A DNA stretch of 64,000 nucleotides from Fen-1364 sp049515135 (lineage in GTDB: Bacteria; Spirochaetota; Spirochaetia; SZUA-6; Fen-1364): the NCBI GenBank assembly GCA_049515135.1, contig JBEKUJ010000011.1, positions 62,001 through 126,000 of the forward strand, written 5' to 3'. The translations under genes were made by a program, and so were the position numbers. The notes under the pieces are model-generated. The model was not told the DNA's origin and searched no databases. It saw only the letters and a list, made by a program, of their open reading frames with translations. This document shows positions 1 to 7,040 of the stretch, piece by piece; positions within the stretch are counted from its first letter, which is position 1, and each line of letters begins with the position of its first letter.

Positions 1-828
1 CAGGCCCGAGGTGGAGCTCATCGTGAACGCGCTCTTCCCGTTTCCGAACTCGCTCTGGTCATCGAACTTCTTGGCGATTTTCCGCGCCCAGCCTCCCGCA
101 ACCAGCCTTCGCATGAAGAGCATCGACTCCCTCGTCTGCGGGGAATCAAGGGCATAGCCTTTGCCGTCGGGCGTCGTGAAGCTGCCTCCGCGGGATATCA
201 CGAAGGAGAAGATATGCGATGCATCCAGGCTGTCCAGCGCATAGCCGTAGGTGTCGCCGGTCCGGCCGGTTACCCGGCGGCAGTCCGCGGCGAACTCGTC
301 CCAGCTGCGGGGAGGGGTGCTGATCCCCGCAGCTCTCAGCATCGCCTCGTTGTAGTACAGCACCTCGATGGAACGGTTTGGCGGGAACCCCAGCCTCTTT
401 CCGCCCAGCTGGGCCGCGACGTCCTGGTTGATGAACCCCTTGAAGAAGTCCCCGATCTCGCCCTCGATTCCCCACTTCGGATCGTGCACGTACGGGTTGA
501 GGTCCACCAGCGCATCAGCGTACGTGGCAGCCTGGTTCTGGTAGGCCACAACGAGCTCGGGCGGCTTCCCCGCGGCGATCGCAGTGATCATCTTGTTGTA
601 GATCTGATCGTAGGGCCCCGCGTACTCCCCGCGGATCGCGATCTTCCACGGGTTGCTGGAGTTGAACTCATTCAGCATCGCCTGCATTGCTTTGTCGCGG
701 TCTCCGGAATGCTGATACCAGAAGGTGACGCTGGCGCCGCTGGGATCCACGCTTGCAAGGGAAGCATCCTGTGCCGGCAGCATCATGGGCGCGCACAGCG
801 CAATCAAAGCCAGTATGACCGTTCTCAT
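1..828 (-). CDS. Sugar ABC transporter substrate-binding protein (partial)
   Basis: Extracytoplasmic solute-binding protein of the family 1 (UgpB/MalE-like) type that would deliver a sugar or sugar phosphate to the two permeases encoded just upstream. The 276 visible codons start with a signal peptide (hydrophobic residues about 3-18, ending near PAQ) followed by a typical N-terminal lobe; the segment YYNEAMLRAAGIS (about residues 158-170) is characteristic of the family. The ATG at 828 has a good Shine-Dalgarno (AAGGAG). The gene runs off the left edge, so roughly the last third is missing. It is the third gene of the operon, 17 nt after the second permease. The actual sugar cannot be read from sequence, and no ATPase gene is present in the window. 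Confidence 0.9.
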   Translation of the reverse strand, partial: MRTVILALIALCAPMMLPAQDASLASVDPSGASVTFWYQHSGDRDKAMQAMLNEFNSSNPWKIAIRGEYAGPYDQIYNKMITAIAAGKPPELVVAYQNQAATYADALVDLNPYVHDPKWGIEGEIGDFFKGFINQDVAAQLGGKRLGFPPNRSIEVLYYNEAMLRAAGISTPPRSWDEFAADCRRVTGRTGDTYGYALDSLDASHIFSFVISRGGSFTTPDGKGYALDSPQTRESMLFMRRLVAGGWARKIAKKFDDQSEFGNGKSAFTMSSTSGL

Positions 829-845
829 GTTCGCTCCTTTTCTCC

Positions 846-1736
846 TCACCCCTTGATCCCGCTTCTCGCGATGGCCTCGGTGAACTGCTTCTGCGCAAGG
901 AAGTACAGAAGAACGACAGGCAGAGTGGCGATGACGGCCCCGGCCATGATGAGCTGGTTCTCCGGCCCCGCATCCGAAATGAAGGTGGTCAGGCCGACGG
1001 TGATGGGCCGCCACCGCGGGGTGCGCGTGGCCACAAGCGGCCACTGGAGCGAGTTCCACGAGCCGACAAAAGCCAGGAACGCCACCGTGAACAGGGGCGC
1101 CCCCGAGAGGGGAAGCACGATGGACACGAGGGATCGTGCGTGTCCGGCGCCGTCGATCCGGGCGCTCTCCACAAGCTCGTTCGGGACCTGCGCAAAGAAC
1201 TGCCTGAGCAGGAAGATGTAGAATGCGCTTGCCATGAACGGCACGGTGAGCGCCGCCAGGGAGTCATACCAACCCAGGCGGGTCACGACAATGAAATTGG
1301 GAACAAGGTACACGCTTTCCGGGATGATCAAGGTGGCCAGGAGGACAGCAAACATCGCCCGCGAGCCGGGAAACCTGATCTTGGCGAAAGCGTATGCCGC
1401 AAGGCTCGAGGTCACGATCACTCCTGCCACGGTCACAGCCGCGGTGATGAGACTGTTTCGAAAATACAGGCTGAAGCTGGCTCGCGTCCACGCCTCGCCG
1501 TAGTTGGACCATTGAAGAATACCGGGCCAGAAATCGGGAACGAAAGGGATCGGGCTGACACGCGTGATCGTCTCCGCCGAGGACTTCAAGGACGTGCTTG
1601 CCATGAAGAGGAACGGAAGGATGCAGACCAGCCCGCCCAGGGAGAGCACGACATAGAGGGCAAACCGGCCGGCTGTGAGACGGGGACGGGGGTGCTGCGA
1701 CCCTTCACGCACGGGCGCGGCCTGCTCAGTCGCCAT
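846..1736 (-). CDS. Carbohydrate ABC transporter permease, MalG/UgpE type
   Basis: Inner-membrane permease of the CUT1 sugar importer class, 296 aa, about six transmembrane segments. The cytoplasmic EAA loop is visible as ELVESARIDGAGHARSL (around residues 190-206), the contact site for the ATPase. The N-terminal 25 residues are hydrophilic. It overlaps the upstream permease gene by 11 bp, so the two are translationally coupled, and it is followed by the binding-protein gene. Length and topology are normal for the family. The partner ATPase must be encoded elsewhere, as is common when one MsmK-like ATPase serves several importers (family knowledge). Confidence 0.93.
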   Translation of the reverse strand: MATEQAAPVREGSQHPRPRLTAGRFALYVVLSLGGLVCILPFLFMASTSLKSSAETITRVSPIPFVPDFWPGILQWSNYGEAWTRASFSLYFRNSLITAAVTVAGVIVTSSLAAYAFAKIRFPGSRAMFAVLLATLIIPESVYLVPNFIVVTRLGWYDSLAALTVPFMASAFYIFLLRQFFAQVPNELVESARIDGAGHARSLVSIVLPLSGAPLFTVAFLAFVGSWNSLQWPLVATRTPRWRPITVGLTTFISDAGPENQLIMAGAVIATLPVVLLYFLAQKQFTEAIARSGIKG

Positions 1737-2904
1737 AGGAGACGCGCCTTTCCAGAGTCCTTTGTTGAATCAACGTCAGTCCCAGCACAATGAGAAAGAG
1801 CACGATGGACGTCGCCGATGCATAGCCGAGCTGCGCCTTTCTGAAGAACGTGAAGAATATCTCCACGCTGATGGGATCAGCCGTTCCTGCGGCAGCGGCC
1901 GTCCGCAGCACGTAGAGGTGGGTGAACGCCTTGAACGTCCCGATGATCCCCAGGAGCGTCAGGAAAAACGTGGTGGGGGAAAGAAGCGGCAGCGTGATGG
2001 AGAAGAAGCTGCGGACCCTGCCTGCGCCGTCCACCTGGGCCGCTTCATAGAGCTGACGGGGAATGGAGCCAAGGCCGTTGATGTAGATCAGGGCATAATA
2101 GCCCACGAACACCCACCAGCTGAAGAAAACGATGGACAGGAGAGCCAGGCTCGGTCCGCGCGCCCACTCCATCCAGTACGACGCCACGGCGCCTGCCGAT
2201 GGCGGCGCGCCCAGACCGAAGACCAGCGGAATGATGCCCCGGGGCTCCTGCAGCCACTGCAGGGGAGTGGCTCCAAAAAGGCCTATGAGCTGGTTCGCGA
2301 ATGAATCAGGCCTCAGAGAGAAAAGCAGCTCGAAAACGGCCGCAGTCGCGACGGTGGGAGCGATGTACGGCAAAAGGTACATGACGCGAAACGCCGAGCG
2401 CCCCCGTATCTTGCGGGTGAGGAGCAGCGCAATGGCAAGGCCTGCCGCAAGCTGCGCGGGAACGGTGAGCAAAGCGTACCAGCTTGTCACCCGCAGCGAA
2501 TCGAATACCTCGCTGTCACCCTGGGATGCCACGAGCGGCAGTGAGAGGACCGTCCCCGCGATCGAGACGGCCAGGAGTGCCAGCCCTCCGGCGCGTCGCA
2601 GGCCGACAGCCCGCCACAGGACAGCTGCCGCCGCGGCAACGCCACCAATCGAGGCGGCAAAAGCGGCGACAGGAAGAAAATGCGCGCCAAAGAGCGACTC
2701 GTAGTTGCCCAGTCCGAAAAAGCTCCCGCGGGTGAGCCGCCACTTGAAGAGGCTTACGTACACGGTGAAGAAAAGGGGAAATATTCCGAAGACCCCAATG
2801 ATCAGAGCCGAGGGGCTGATGAACAGGTAGGCGCTGAGGGCGTCGCGCACCCGCCGGGCAGAGATACGGCCGCGGGTGGCTACTGCGGTGCGCGCGCTGT
2901 CCAT
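1726..2904 (-). CDS. Carbohydrate ABC transporter permease, MalF/UgpA type
   Basis: First gene of the importer operon, 392 aa. It has the MalF-type EAA loop, QLYEAAQVDGAGRVRSF (about residues 297-313), and the expected hydrophobic segments. It is longer than the usual 290-310 aa because an extra hydrophobic hairpin-like insert lies between the first membrane segment and the permease core (about residues 70-125, rich in Ala, Gly, Val and Leu). MalF itself also carries an insertion in this region, but a periplasmic one; here the insert looks membrane-embedded. The ATG at 2904 has no Shine-Dalgarno and lies 11 nt after a -10 element, suggesting a very short leader. Confidence 0.92.
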   Translation of the reverse strand: MDSARTAVATRGRISARRVRDALSAYLFISPSALIIGVFGIFPLFFTVYVSLFKWRLTRGSFFGLGNYESLFGAHFLPVAAFAASIGGVAAAAAVLWRAVGLRRAGGLALLAVSIAGTVLSLPLVASQGDSEVFDSLRVTSWYALLTVPAQLAAGLAIALLLTRKIRGRSAFRVMYLLPYIAPTVATAAVFELLFSLRPDSFANQLIGLFGATPLQWLQEPRGIIPLVFGLGAPPSAGAVASYWMEWARGPSLALLSIVFFSWWVFVGYYALIYINGLGSIPRQLYEAAQVDGAGRVRSFFSITLPLLSPTTFFLTLLGIIGTFKAFTHLYVLRTAAAAGTADPISVEIFFTFFRKAQLGYASATSIVLFLIVLGLTLIQQRTLERRVSYGD

Positions 2905-2915
2905 AGGCTGCGCAA

Positions 2916-2944
2916 ATGATAGGAAGAGCCTTGCGGGAAGTCAA
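2916..2944 (-). promoter_or_regulatory. Sigma-70-like promoter of the sugar ABC operon
   Basis: On the minus strand TTGACT (2939-2944) and TATCAT (2916-2921) are separated by exactly 17 nt. The predicted transcription start is only a few nucleotides before the permease ATG at 2904. Read by eye against the consensus; not experimentally supported. Confidence 0.55.
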
Positions 2945-2962
2945 GCAAAGGCTTTTTCCGTC

Positions 2963-3820
2963 CTACCGGCGCGACTGCTTCTTGCTGGTCTTGCCGCGCG
3001 GACCGCTGCGGGTGGAGCCTTCGGCCTTTCCGTCCAGCTTCTCGATCTGGGTGCGCAGGCGCCTGCTCTGTCTGTCAAAGGAAGCGAGCAGTTTTTTCAC
3101 CTCGGCGCCTTCAGGTCGCCTGCGGGAAAATGTTCCGAACTCGTAGTTTTCCGTGTCGTACGCCTTCCCGGTGAACAGGTAGATGAACCCGCTCTTGAAC
3201 TGCTTCTGCACGAGGTTCCCCACCCCTTCCGCCTGGTAACGCCGGACGGAATGGTAGACGTAGACATGGCTGTAGACTCGGAAGCGGCCGACGAGGGAGG
3301 CCCGGTTGATGTAGTCGAAGTCCTCCGACACGCGCACCTTCTCAGAGAAACCGCCGATCCTGTTGTGCAGCCTGCGCGTTGTGAGAATGCAGACACCGAG
3401 CCCCTGCGGCTGGATGACCTCCATGAGCTTGAAGAAGGTGTTGCTGAACTGGAAAATGGTCCGGTAGATGGGGTTGGTTCCGTCGATGGGCCGTATCCAG
3501 GGAACGCAGATATCGATGAAGTCCTTCTCGAAGCGCGTCATGATGCCGGAGAGAAAACCCTCCGGGAGTACGGTATCTGCGTCCACGAAGAGAAGGTAGT
3601 CTCCCCGTGCGGCCTGCGCTCCCCGGTTCCTGCCGATCCCCGGCACCCCTCCTTCCACCACGCGGGCTCCGTGAGCGCGCGCCACCGCGCGCGTCCTGTC
3701 CCTGGAGGAGTTGTCCGCCACAATGATCTCGTAGTCGCGGTAATCCTGCTCCGCAATGCTCGAAAGGAGGCGGGGAAGATAGACCTCTTCGTTGTATGTC
3801 GGAATGATGATGCTCACCAT
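2963..3820 (-). CDS. Family 2 glycosyltransferase
   Basis: Soluble GT-A fold glycosyltransferase (GT2), 285 aa from the ATG at 3820. The first residues, MVSIIIPTYNEE, are the classic GT2 N-terminus; the nucleotide/metal site DXD is DAD at residues 80-82 within LLFVDADTVLP. The C-terminal tail is strongly basic (ends KKQSRR), which may attach it to the membrane. I chose 3820 rather than the further upstream ATG at 3892 because the longer frame would run through the tRNA-Cys gene and the GT2 fold starts at this Met; AGAAGG stands just upstream. Together with the flippase-like gene further upstream it probably acts in lipid or envelope polysaccharide glycosylation; acceptor and sugar unknown. 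Confidence 0.88.
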   Translation of the reverse strand: MVSIIIPTYNEEVYLPRLLSSIAEQDYRDYEIIVADNSSRDRTRAVARAHGARVVEGGVPGIGRNRGAQAARGDYLLFVDADTVLPEGFLSGIMTRFEKDFIDICVPWIRPIDGTNPIYRTIFQFSNTFFKLMEVIQPQGLGVCILTTRRLHNRIGGFSEKVRVSEDFDYINRASLVGRFRVYSHVYVYHSVRRYQAEGVGNLVQKQFKSGFIYLFTGKAYDTENYEFGTFSRRRPEGAEVKKLLASFDRQSRRLRTQIEKLDGKAEGSTRSGPRGKTSKKQSRR

Positions 3821-3878
3821 GCCTTCTGGACAAATCCTCCCATATTCTGTAGTGTTCCACCGGCCCGCAGTGCATCCA

Positions 3879-3950
3879 GGCGCCGTACCCAAGTGGTAAG
3901 GGAGAGGTCTGCAAAACCTTTATACATCGGTTCGATTCCGATCGGCGCCT
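3879..3950 (+). tRNA. tRNA-Cys (GCA)
   Basis: Complete cloverleaf. The acceptor stem GGCGCCG (3879-3885) pairs with CGGCGCC (3943-3949); the unpaired base 3950 is T, matching the U73 identity base of tRNA-Cys. The D-stem is CCC/GGG, the anticodon arm GAGGT-CTGCAAA-ACCTT gives anticodon GCA, and the T-arm is ATCGG-TTCGATT-CCGAT. CCA is not encoded. The last 31 nt lie opposite the 3' end of the flippase-like gene. Confidence 0.96.
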
Positions 3951-4951
3951 CGAACCCGCACTTTTTCCAGCCGCCACATGAAGATGAAGCCCAGCCCCAA
4001 AAGGACCATTGTCATCTGCCCCATGCGCAGGATGATCGTGTAGACAAGGCTCGCGTTCGAGCCGATGCGCAGGAGGTTGAAGATGAAGAGGTGCGTCCCT
4101 TCCATCCCTCCGATATTGCCGGGCAGAAGTCCGATGAGCCCCTGGACCACGACTGTGGAAAAGATCACGAAGGAATTGGGCAGGCTGGGGTGGCCCAGCA
4201 CGAGCAGGATGTAACAGGTCTGCAGGACTTCAACCATGGCAACCGTCACTCCCGCCGTCATGGCAGCATAGAAGATTTTCCTGCGGCGGATGATCTGGTG
4301 AACGTCAAGGGCGAACTCCCTGATGGAGCGCAGGACCTTCACGGCAAGGCGCGGATTGACCCGGGCCAGCGGGCGGAGGAGGCGCTTGAAGAAAGTGACA
4401 ATGAACGTCCGACTGCTGAATAATTTCACGATGAGAAGCAGGAAGAAACCGATGAAGACGAGGAGGATGGTGCCCGAGACGAAGATGAGCACTGCGCCGG
4501 TATGGGCAAAGTACACCAGCACGGAGAACCCCACCATGATGCAGGGGATCTTCCCGCCCAGCTCTATGTACTTGTCCAGCGCAATGGTTGCGTACACCTT
4601 CTGGTAGCTCATGAACCTGTCTTTGTAGAGGCCGGCGCGGACAGGTTCCCCTCCGAAGTACATGGACGGCGTGAGATACGTAAGAGCAAAGCCGCTCACG
4701 CGCGCGAAAAAAGTCCACCAGAACCCGCGGTAGATCCCCGCCTCCTTCAATATCAGCCCCCATTCGAAAGTCTGGATGACCAGGATGACAAGCTGGAAAG
4801 TAAGAATGCCCGTCACCACCTGGGGCGTGATCAGCTCGATGTACTTCCGCAACTGACGCAGGTCCAGGACTTTCACAAAGAGAAGGACCAGAAGCGCAAG
4901 GACGATGAGTTCGAGAGCTATTCTGAATGGCCTTGTCAGGCGGACTTTCAT
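3920..4951 (-). CDS. Lysylphosphatidylglycerol-synthase-like (YbhN/UPF0104) flippase-domain membrane protein
   Basis: Integral membrane protein of 343 aa related to the flippase domain of MprF (COG0392), with about eight hydrophobic segments and the family-typical stretch FALTYLTPSMYFGGEPVRA (about residues 88-106) and a C-terminal GNIGGMEG motif. There is no lysyl-transferase domain, so it is the stand-alone flippase-like form often found near glycosyltransferases. Its ATG overlaps the Nudix stop by 4 bp. The last residues, GADRNRTDV, are encoded antisense to the tRNA-Cys gene, so either the true C-terminus is simply defined by the tRNA sequence or the reading frame lost its original end there. 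Confidence 0.85.
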   Translation of the reverse strand: MKVRLTRPFRIALELIVLALLVLLFVKVLDLRQLRKYIELITPQVVTGILTFQLVILVIQTFEWGLILKEAGIYRGFWWTFFARVSGFALTYLTPSMYFGGEPVRAGLYKDRFMSYQKVYATIALDKYIELGGKIPCIMVGFSVLVYFAHTGAVLIFVSGTILLVFIGFFLLLIVKLFSSRTFIVTFFKRLLRPLARVNPRLAVKVLRSIREFALDVHQIIRRRKIFYAAMTAGVTVAMVEVLQTCYILLVLGHPSLPNSFVIFSTVVVQGLIGLLPGNIGGMEGTHLFIFNLLRIGSNASLVYTIILRMGQMTMVLLGLGFIFMWRLEKVRVRGADRNRTDV

Positions 4952-5520
4952 ACCTGGCCGGTTGATCTGGCCCGAGTATACCAGAGGAATGCCACCATGA
5001 CGAGCGAATTGATGAACTCACCAGTGCCGATTTTCTCCTTGACGACCCCGACGGGGATCTCCAGGGACTCGAGCTGCTCCAGCTCGTCGAGGGATTTTTC
5101 CCCCATGCGGACAAGATCCTCAGCCAGGTAGGTGGAGCACCAGTTGGTCATGAACGCCGGATTGGGGCTCACCCTGCCGATCAGCGTCATGCGCCCTGCA
5201 CGGTAGCCCGTCTCCTCAAGAAGCTCGCGTTCCGCAGCGGCGCGCGGGTCTTCGCCGGGCTCGACAAGTCCGGCAGGGAACTCCGTGGTGACGGTGTCCG
5301 CGCCATGGCGGTACTGGCGGACCATGAGAAAGCATTCTTCCCCTTTGGCATTCGGCAAAACGGCCACGACATTGACCCAGTCAGGGGCGCTGAGGATGAG
5401 AAACTCCCCCCGGGCGCCCTGGGTCGATGCTCGCTCCGAGACGTGCAGGTCGAAGAGGGACTGCGAGGTAACGCGCCTGCGAGAAAGCTCTTTCCAGCGA
5501 AGGTGCTCGTCGTCGCGCAT
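4948..5520 (-). CDS. Nudix hydrolase, ADP-ribose pyrophosphatase-like
   Basis: Soluble 190 aa hydrolase of nucleoside-diphosphate-linked substrates. The Nudix box runs from Gly84: GLVEPGEDP, then REL near 98-100 and EETG at 101-104, matching GX5EX7REUXEEXGU. Upstream VRQYRHG and the following TEFPAG are typical of the ADP-ribose/ADP-sugar subgroup, so that is the favoured substrate. I start at the ATG at 5520 because a -10 element (TATAGT, 5529-5534) occupies the position of the alternative upstream ATG at 5529. It overlaps the downstream flippase-like gene by 4 bp. Confidence 0.9.
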   Translation of the reverse strand: MRDDEHLRWKELSRRRVTSQSLFDLHVSERASTQGARGEFLILSAPDWVNVVAVLPNAKGEECFLMVRQYRHGADTVTTEFPAGLVEPGEDPRAAAERELLEETGYRAGRMTLIGRVSPNPAFMTNWCSTYLAEDLVRMGEKSLDELEQLESLEIPVGVVKEKIGTGEFINSLVMVAFLWYTRARSTGQV

Positions 5521-5528
5521 GGGAGCCA

Positions 5529-5534
5529 ACTATA
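5529..5534 (-). promoter_or_regulatory. Extended -10 element of the Nudix operon
   Basis: Minus-strand TGGTATAGT contains an extended -10 (TG, one base, TATAGT). The ATG at 5520 is 8 nt downstream with no Shine-Dalgarno in between, so the transcript is probably leaderless or nearly so. No good -35 is visible. Confidence 0.45.
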
Positions 5535-5586
5535 CCAGAGACCTGCCGTGCGACGGAAGGCGCCGCCGAACATTGCCTACTTCACA

Positions 5587-5615
5587 TTGACAACCGAAAA
5601 CCCGATCTCTATACT
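5587..5615 (+). promoter_or_regulatory. Strong sigma-70-like promoter of the Crp-like gene
   Basis: TTGACA (5587-5592) and TATACT (5610-5615) are separated by 17 nt. The predicted start near 5622 leaves a leader of about 19 nt before the ATG at 5641, without a clear Shine-Dalgarno. This is among the best promoter matches in the window. Confidence 0.65.
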
Positions 5616-5640
5616 GATACCCGGAAAAACGGTACGTAGC

Positions 5641-6873
5641 ATGGCCAATCCCCTGCAGCTCGCGATCGTCAACTTCAACCGTAACTCCTACATCATCGTC
5701 GAGGGAAAACAGAGGGCGGAGTACTTCTACATCATTCGAAGCGGCAAGGTCCGCATCAGCAAGGAAGTGGAGGTCGTGGAGGAAGAGGGCGGGAACATCC
5801 TTGCCCCTGGGGATTTCTTCGGCGTCATCTCCACAATGTCCTCCCACAGCCACATTGAAACAGCCCTGGCCCTCACGGACGTCTCCCTGATCTCGGTGCA
5901 CCGCGAGCAATACGGCCTCCTGATAGAGAGAAACGCCCCCGTGGCCCTCAAGATCATCCAGAGCTTCTCCCGGAAGATGAGATTCCTGGATGAGGCCCTC
6001 ACCCGCCTGACCTTCAAGAACACCGCCAGCGAAGACCCCACTCACCTGTTCAAGGTGGCCGAATACTATGCGCGGCAGAGCCAGTATAACCAGGCCTACT
6101 ACGCGTACTACCGCTTCCTCCAGCACTGCCCGACGGACTCGAACGCTGACAGGGCCAAGGAGCGAATGGCCAAGATTCACCCATACGCCAAGGCCGTGTA
6201 TCTGGAAAAGACCAGCGACGACCTCACGCGTACATACCCGAAGAACACCATGATCTTCAGCGAGAACGAGCCCGGGACAGAGCTGTTCATCCTGCAGAAG
6301 GGTGTGGTCAAGATCACGAAGATCGTGGAGGACAACGAGGTGCTCCTGGCCATGCTGAAGGCAGGAGACATTTTCGGGGAGATGGCGCTTCTGGAAAACA
6401 AGCCCAGGTCAGCCTCGGCCATTGCCAATGAAGACTGCGTCCTGATGGCCGTCAACAAGACAAACTTCGAGCGCATGGTCCAGACCCAGCCGCAGCTCAT
6501 CACAAAGCTGACAACCGTCCTGGCCGAAAGGTTGTGGACAATCTACAAACAGCTTTCCAACACGCTCATCCAGGACCCCCTGGGCAAGCTGTACGACGCC
6601 CTGCTCCTGCAGCTGGAGAAGAACAGGGTCCCGCTGGCGTCGGGCGGGAAGTACACGTTCCAGCTCGGCCCCAAAGAGCTGCTCAACATGGTGGGGCTCT
6701 CCAGTGAAAAAGGGAACCCAACTATTCGCAAGCTCTTCGAGAACAAGAGGATGATCCTCACGGACAACAAGATCTCCACGATCGACGTGGAGGAAATCCA
6801 GAAACAGTCCGACTATTACCGCAAAATGGAGAAAATCGAGCGCGCCCGCCGCAAGGCCGCAGCGCAACAATAG
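5641..6873 (+). CDS. Tandem cyclic-nucleotide-binding-domain Crp/Fnr-like regulator
   Basis: Cytoplasmic protein of 410 aa with two CNB domains, about residues 10-115 and 195-310 (second copy with GDIFGEMALLENKPRSA, the phosphate-binding cassette). Between them lies a short helical, TPR-like stretch (YYARQSQYNQAYYAYYRF, about 142-159). The C-terminal part (about 340-395) reads as a Crp-type winged helix: LGPKELLNMVGLSS followed by a recognition-helix-like segment. The first CNB copy (PGDFFGVISTMSSHSH) lacks the Arg of the cAMP cassette, so only the second is likely to bind a cyclic nucleotide. I use the ATG at 5641 because a strong promoter sits just upstream and CNB homology begins there. 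Similar two-CNB proteins are known to me from spirochaetes. Confidence 0.85.
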   Translation: MANPLQLAIVNFNRNSYIIVEGKQRAEYFYIIRSGKVRISKEVEVVEEEGGNILAPGDFFGVISTMSSHSHIETALALTDVSLISVHREQYGLLIERNAPVALKIIQSFSRKMRFLDEALTRLTFKNTASEDPTHLFKVAEYYARQSQYNQAYYAYYRFLQHCPTDSNADRAKERMAKIHPYAKAVYLEKTSDDLTRTYPKNTMIFSENEPGTELFILQKGVVKITKIVEDNEVLLAMLKAGDIFGEMALLENKPRSASAIANEDCVLMAVNKTNFERMVQTQPQLITKLTTVLAERLWTIYKQLSNTLIQDPLGKLYDALLLQLEKNRVPLASGGKYTFQLGPKELLNMVGLSSEKGNPTIRKLFENKRMILTDNKISTIDVEEIQKQSDYYRKMEKIERARRKAAAQQ

Positions 6874-6905
6874 ATCGGCGCGCCAGCCCGCCCACGGCGC
6901 TCAGT

Positions 6906-6949
6906 GCGCGAGTACGGGTGTACCCGTTCGGCGAGTACGCCGTACGCGC
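6906..6949. repeat. Double-hairpin intergenic repeat, copy 1
   Basis: Read on the minus strand this 44-nt element has an outer stem starting GCGCGTA and two inner hairpins, CGGCG-TACT-CGCCG and CGGG-TACA-CCCG, separated by AA. Two relatives lie at 32964-33006 and 47918-47963. Each copy lies between convergent genes; here between the Crp-like gene and the transglutaminase-like gene. It could act as a two-way terminator or mRNA 3'-end stabiliser, or be a REP-like element. Confidence 0.75.
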
Positions 6950-6950
6950 T

Positions 6951-6989
6951 CTAACGGCTAAGGCTCGCTCCGCTCGCTGGGACCGTTAG
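6951..6989. terminator. Hairpin next to repeat copy 1, possible terminator
   Basis: CTAACGG (6951-6957) pairs with CCGTTAG (6983-6989), 7 bp with a 25-nt GC-rich loop, directly after the repeat. A second small hairpin, GCGGGC-TTTC-GCCCGC, lies at 7017-7032. There is no T-run, so intrinsic termination is uncertain. Confidence 0.35.
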
Positions 6990-7040
6990 TGCGGAGTACC
7001 GCTCTGATCGCAGGATGCGGGCTTTCGCCCGCCGGGACGC

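Noticed and set aside
2876..4423. Long plus-strand open frame across the glycosyltransferase, tRNA-Cys and flippase-like region.
   Set aside because: Antisense to two well-supported genes and runs through the tRNA; composition is that of a shadow frame.
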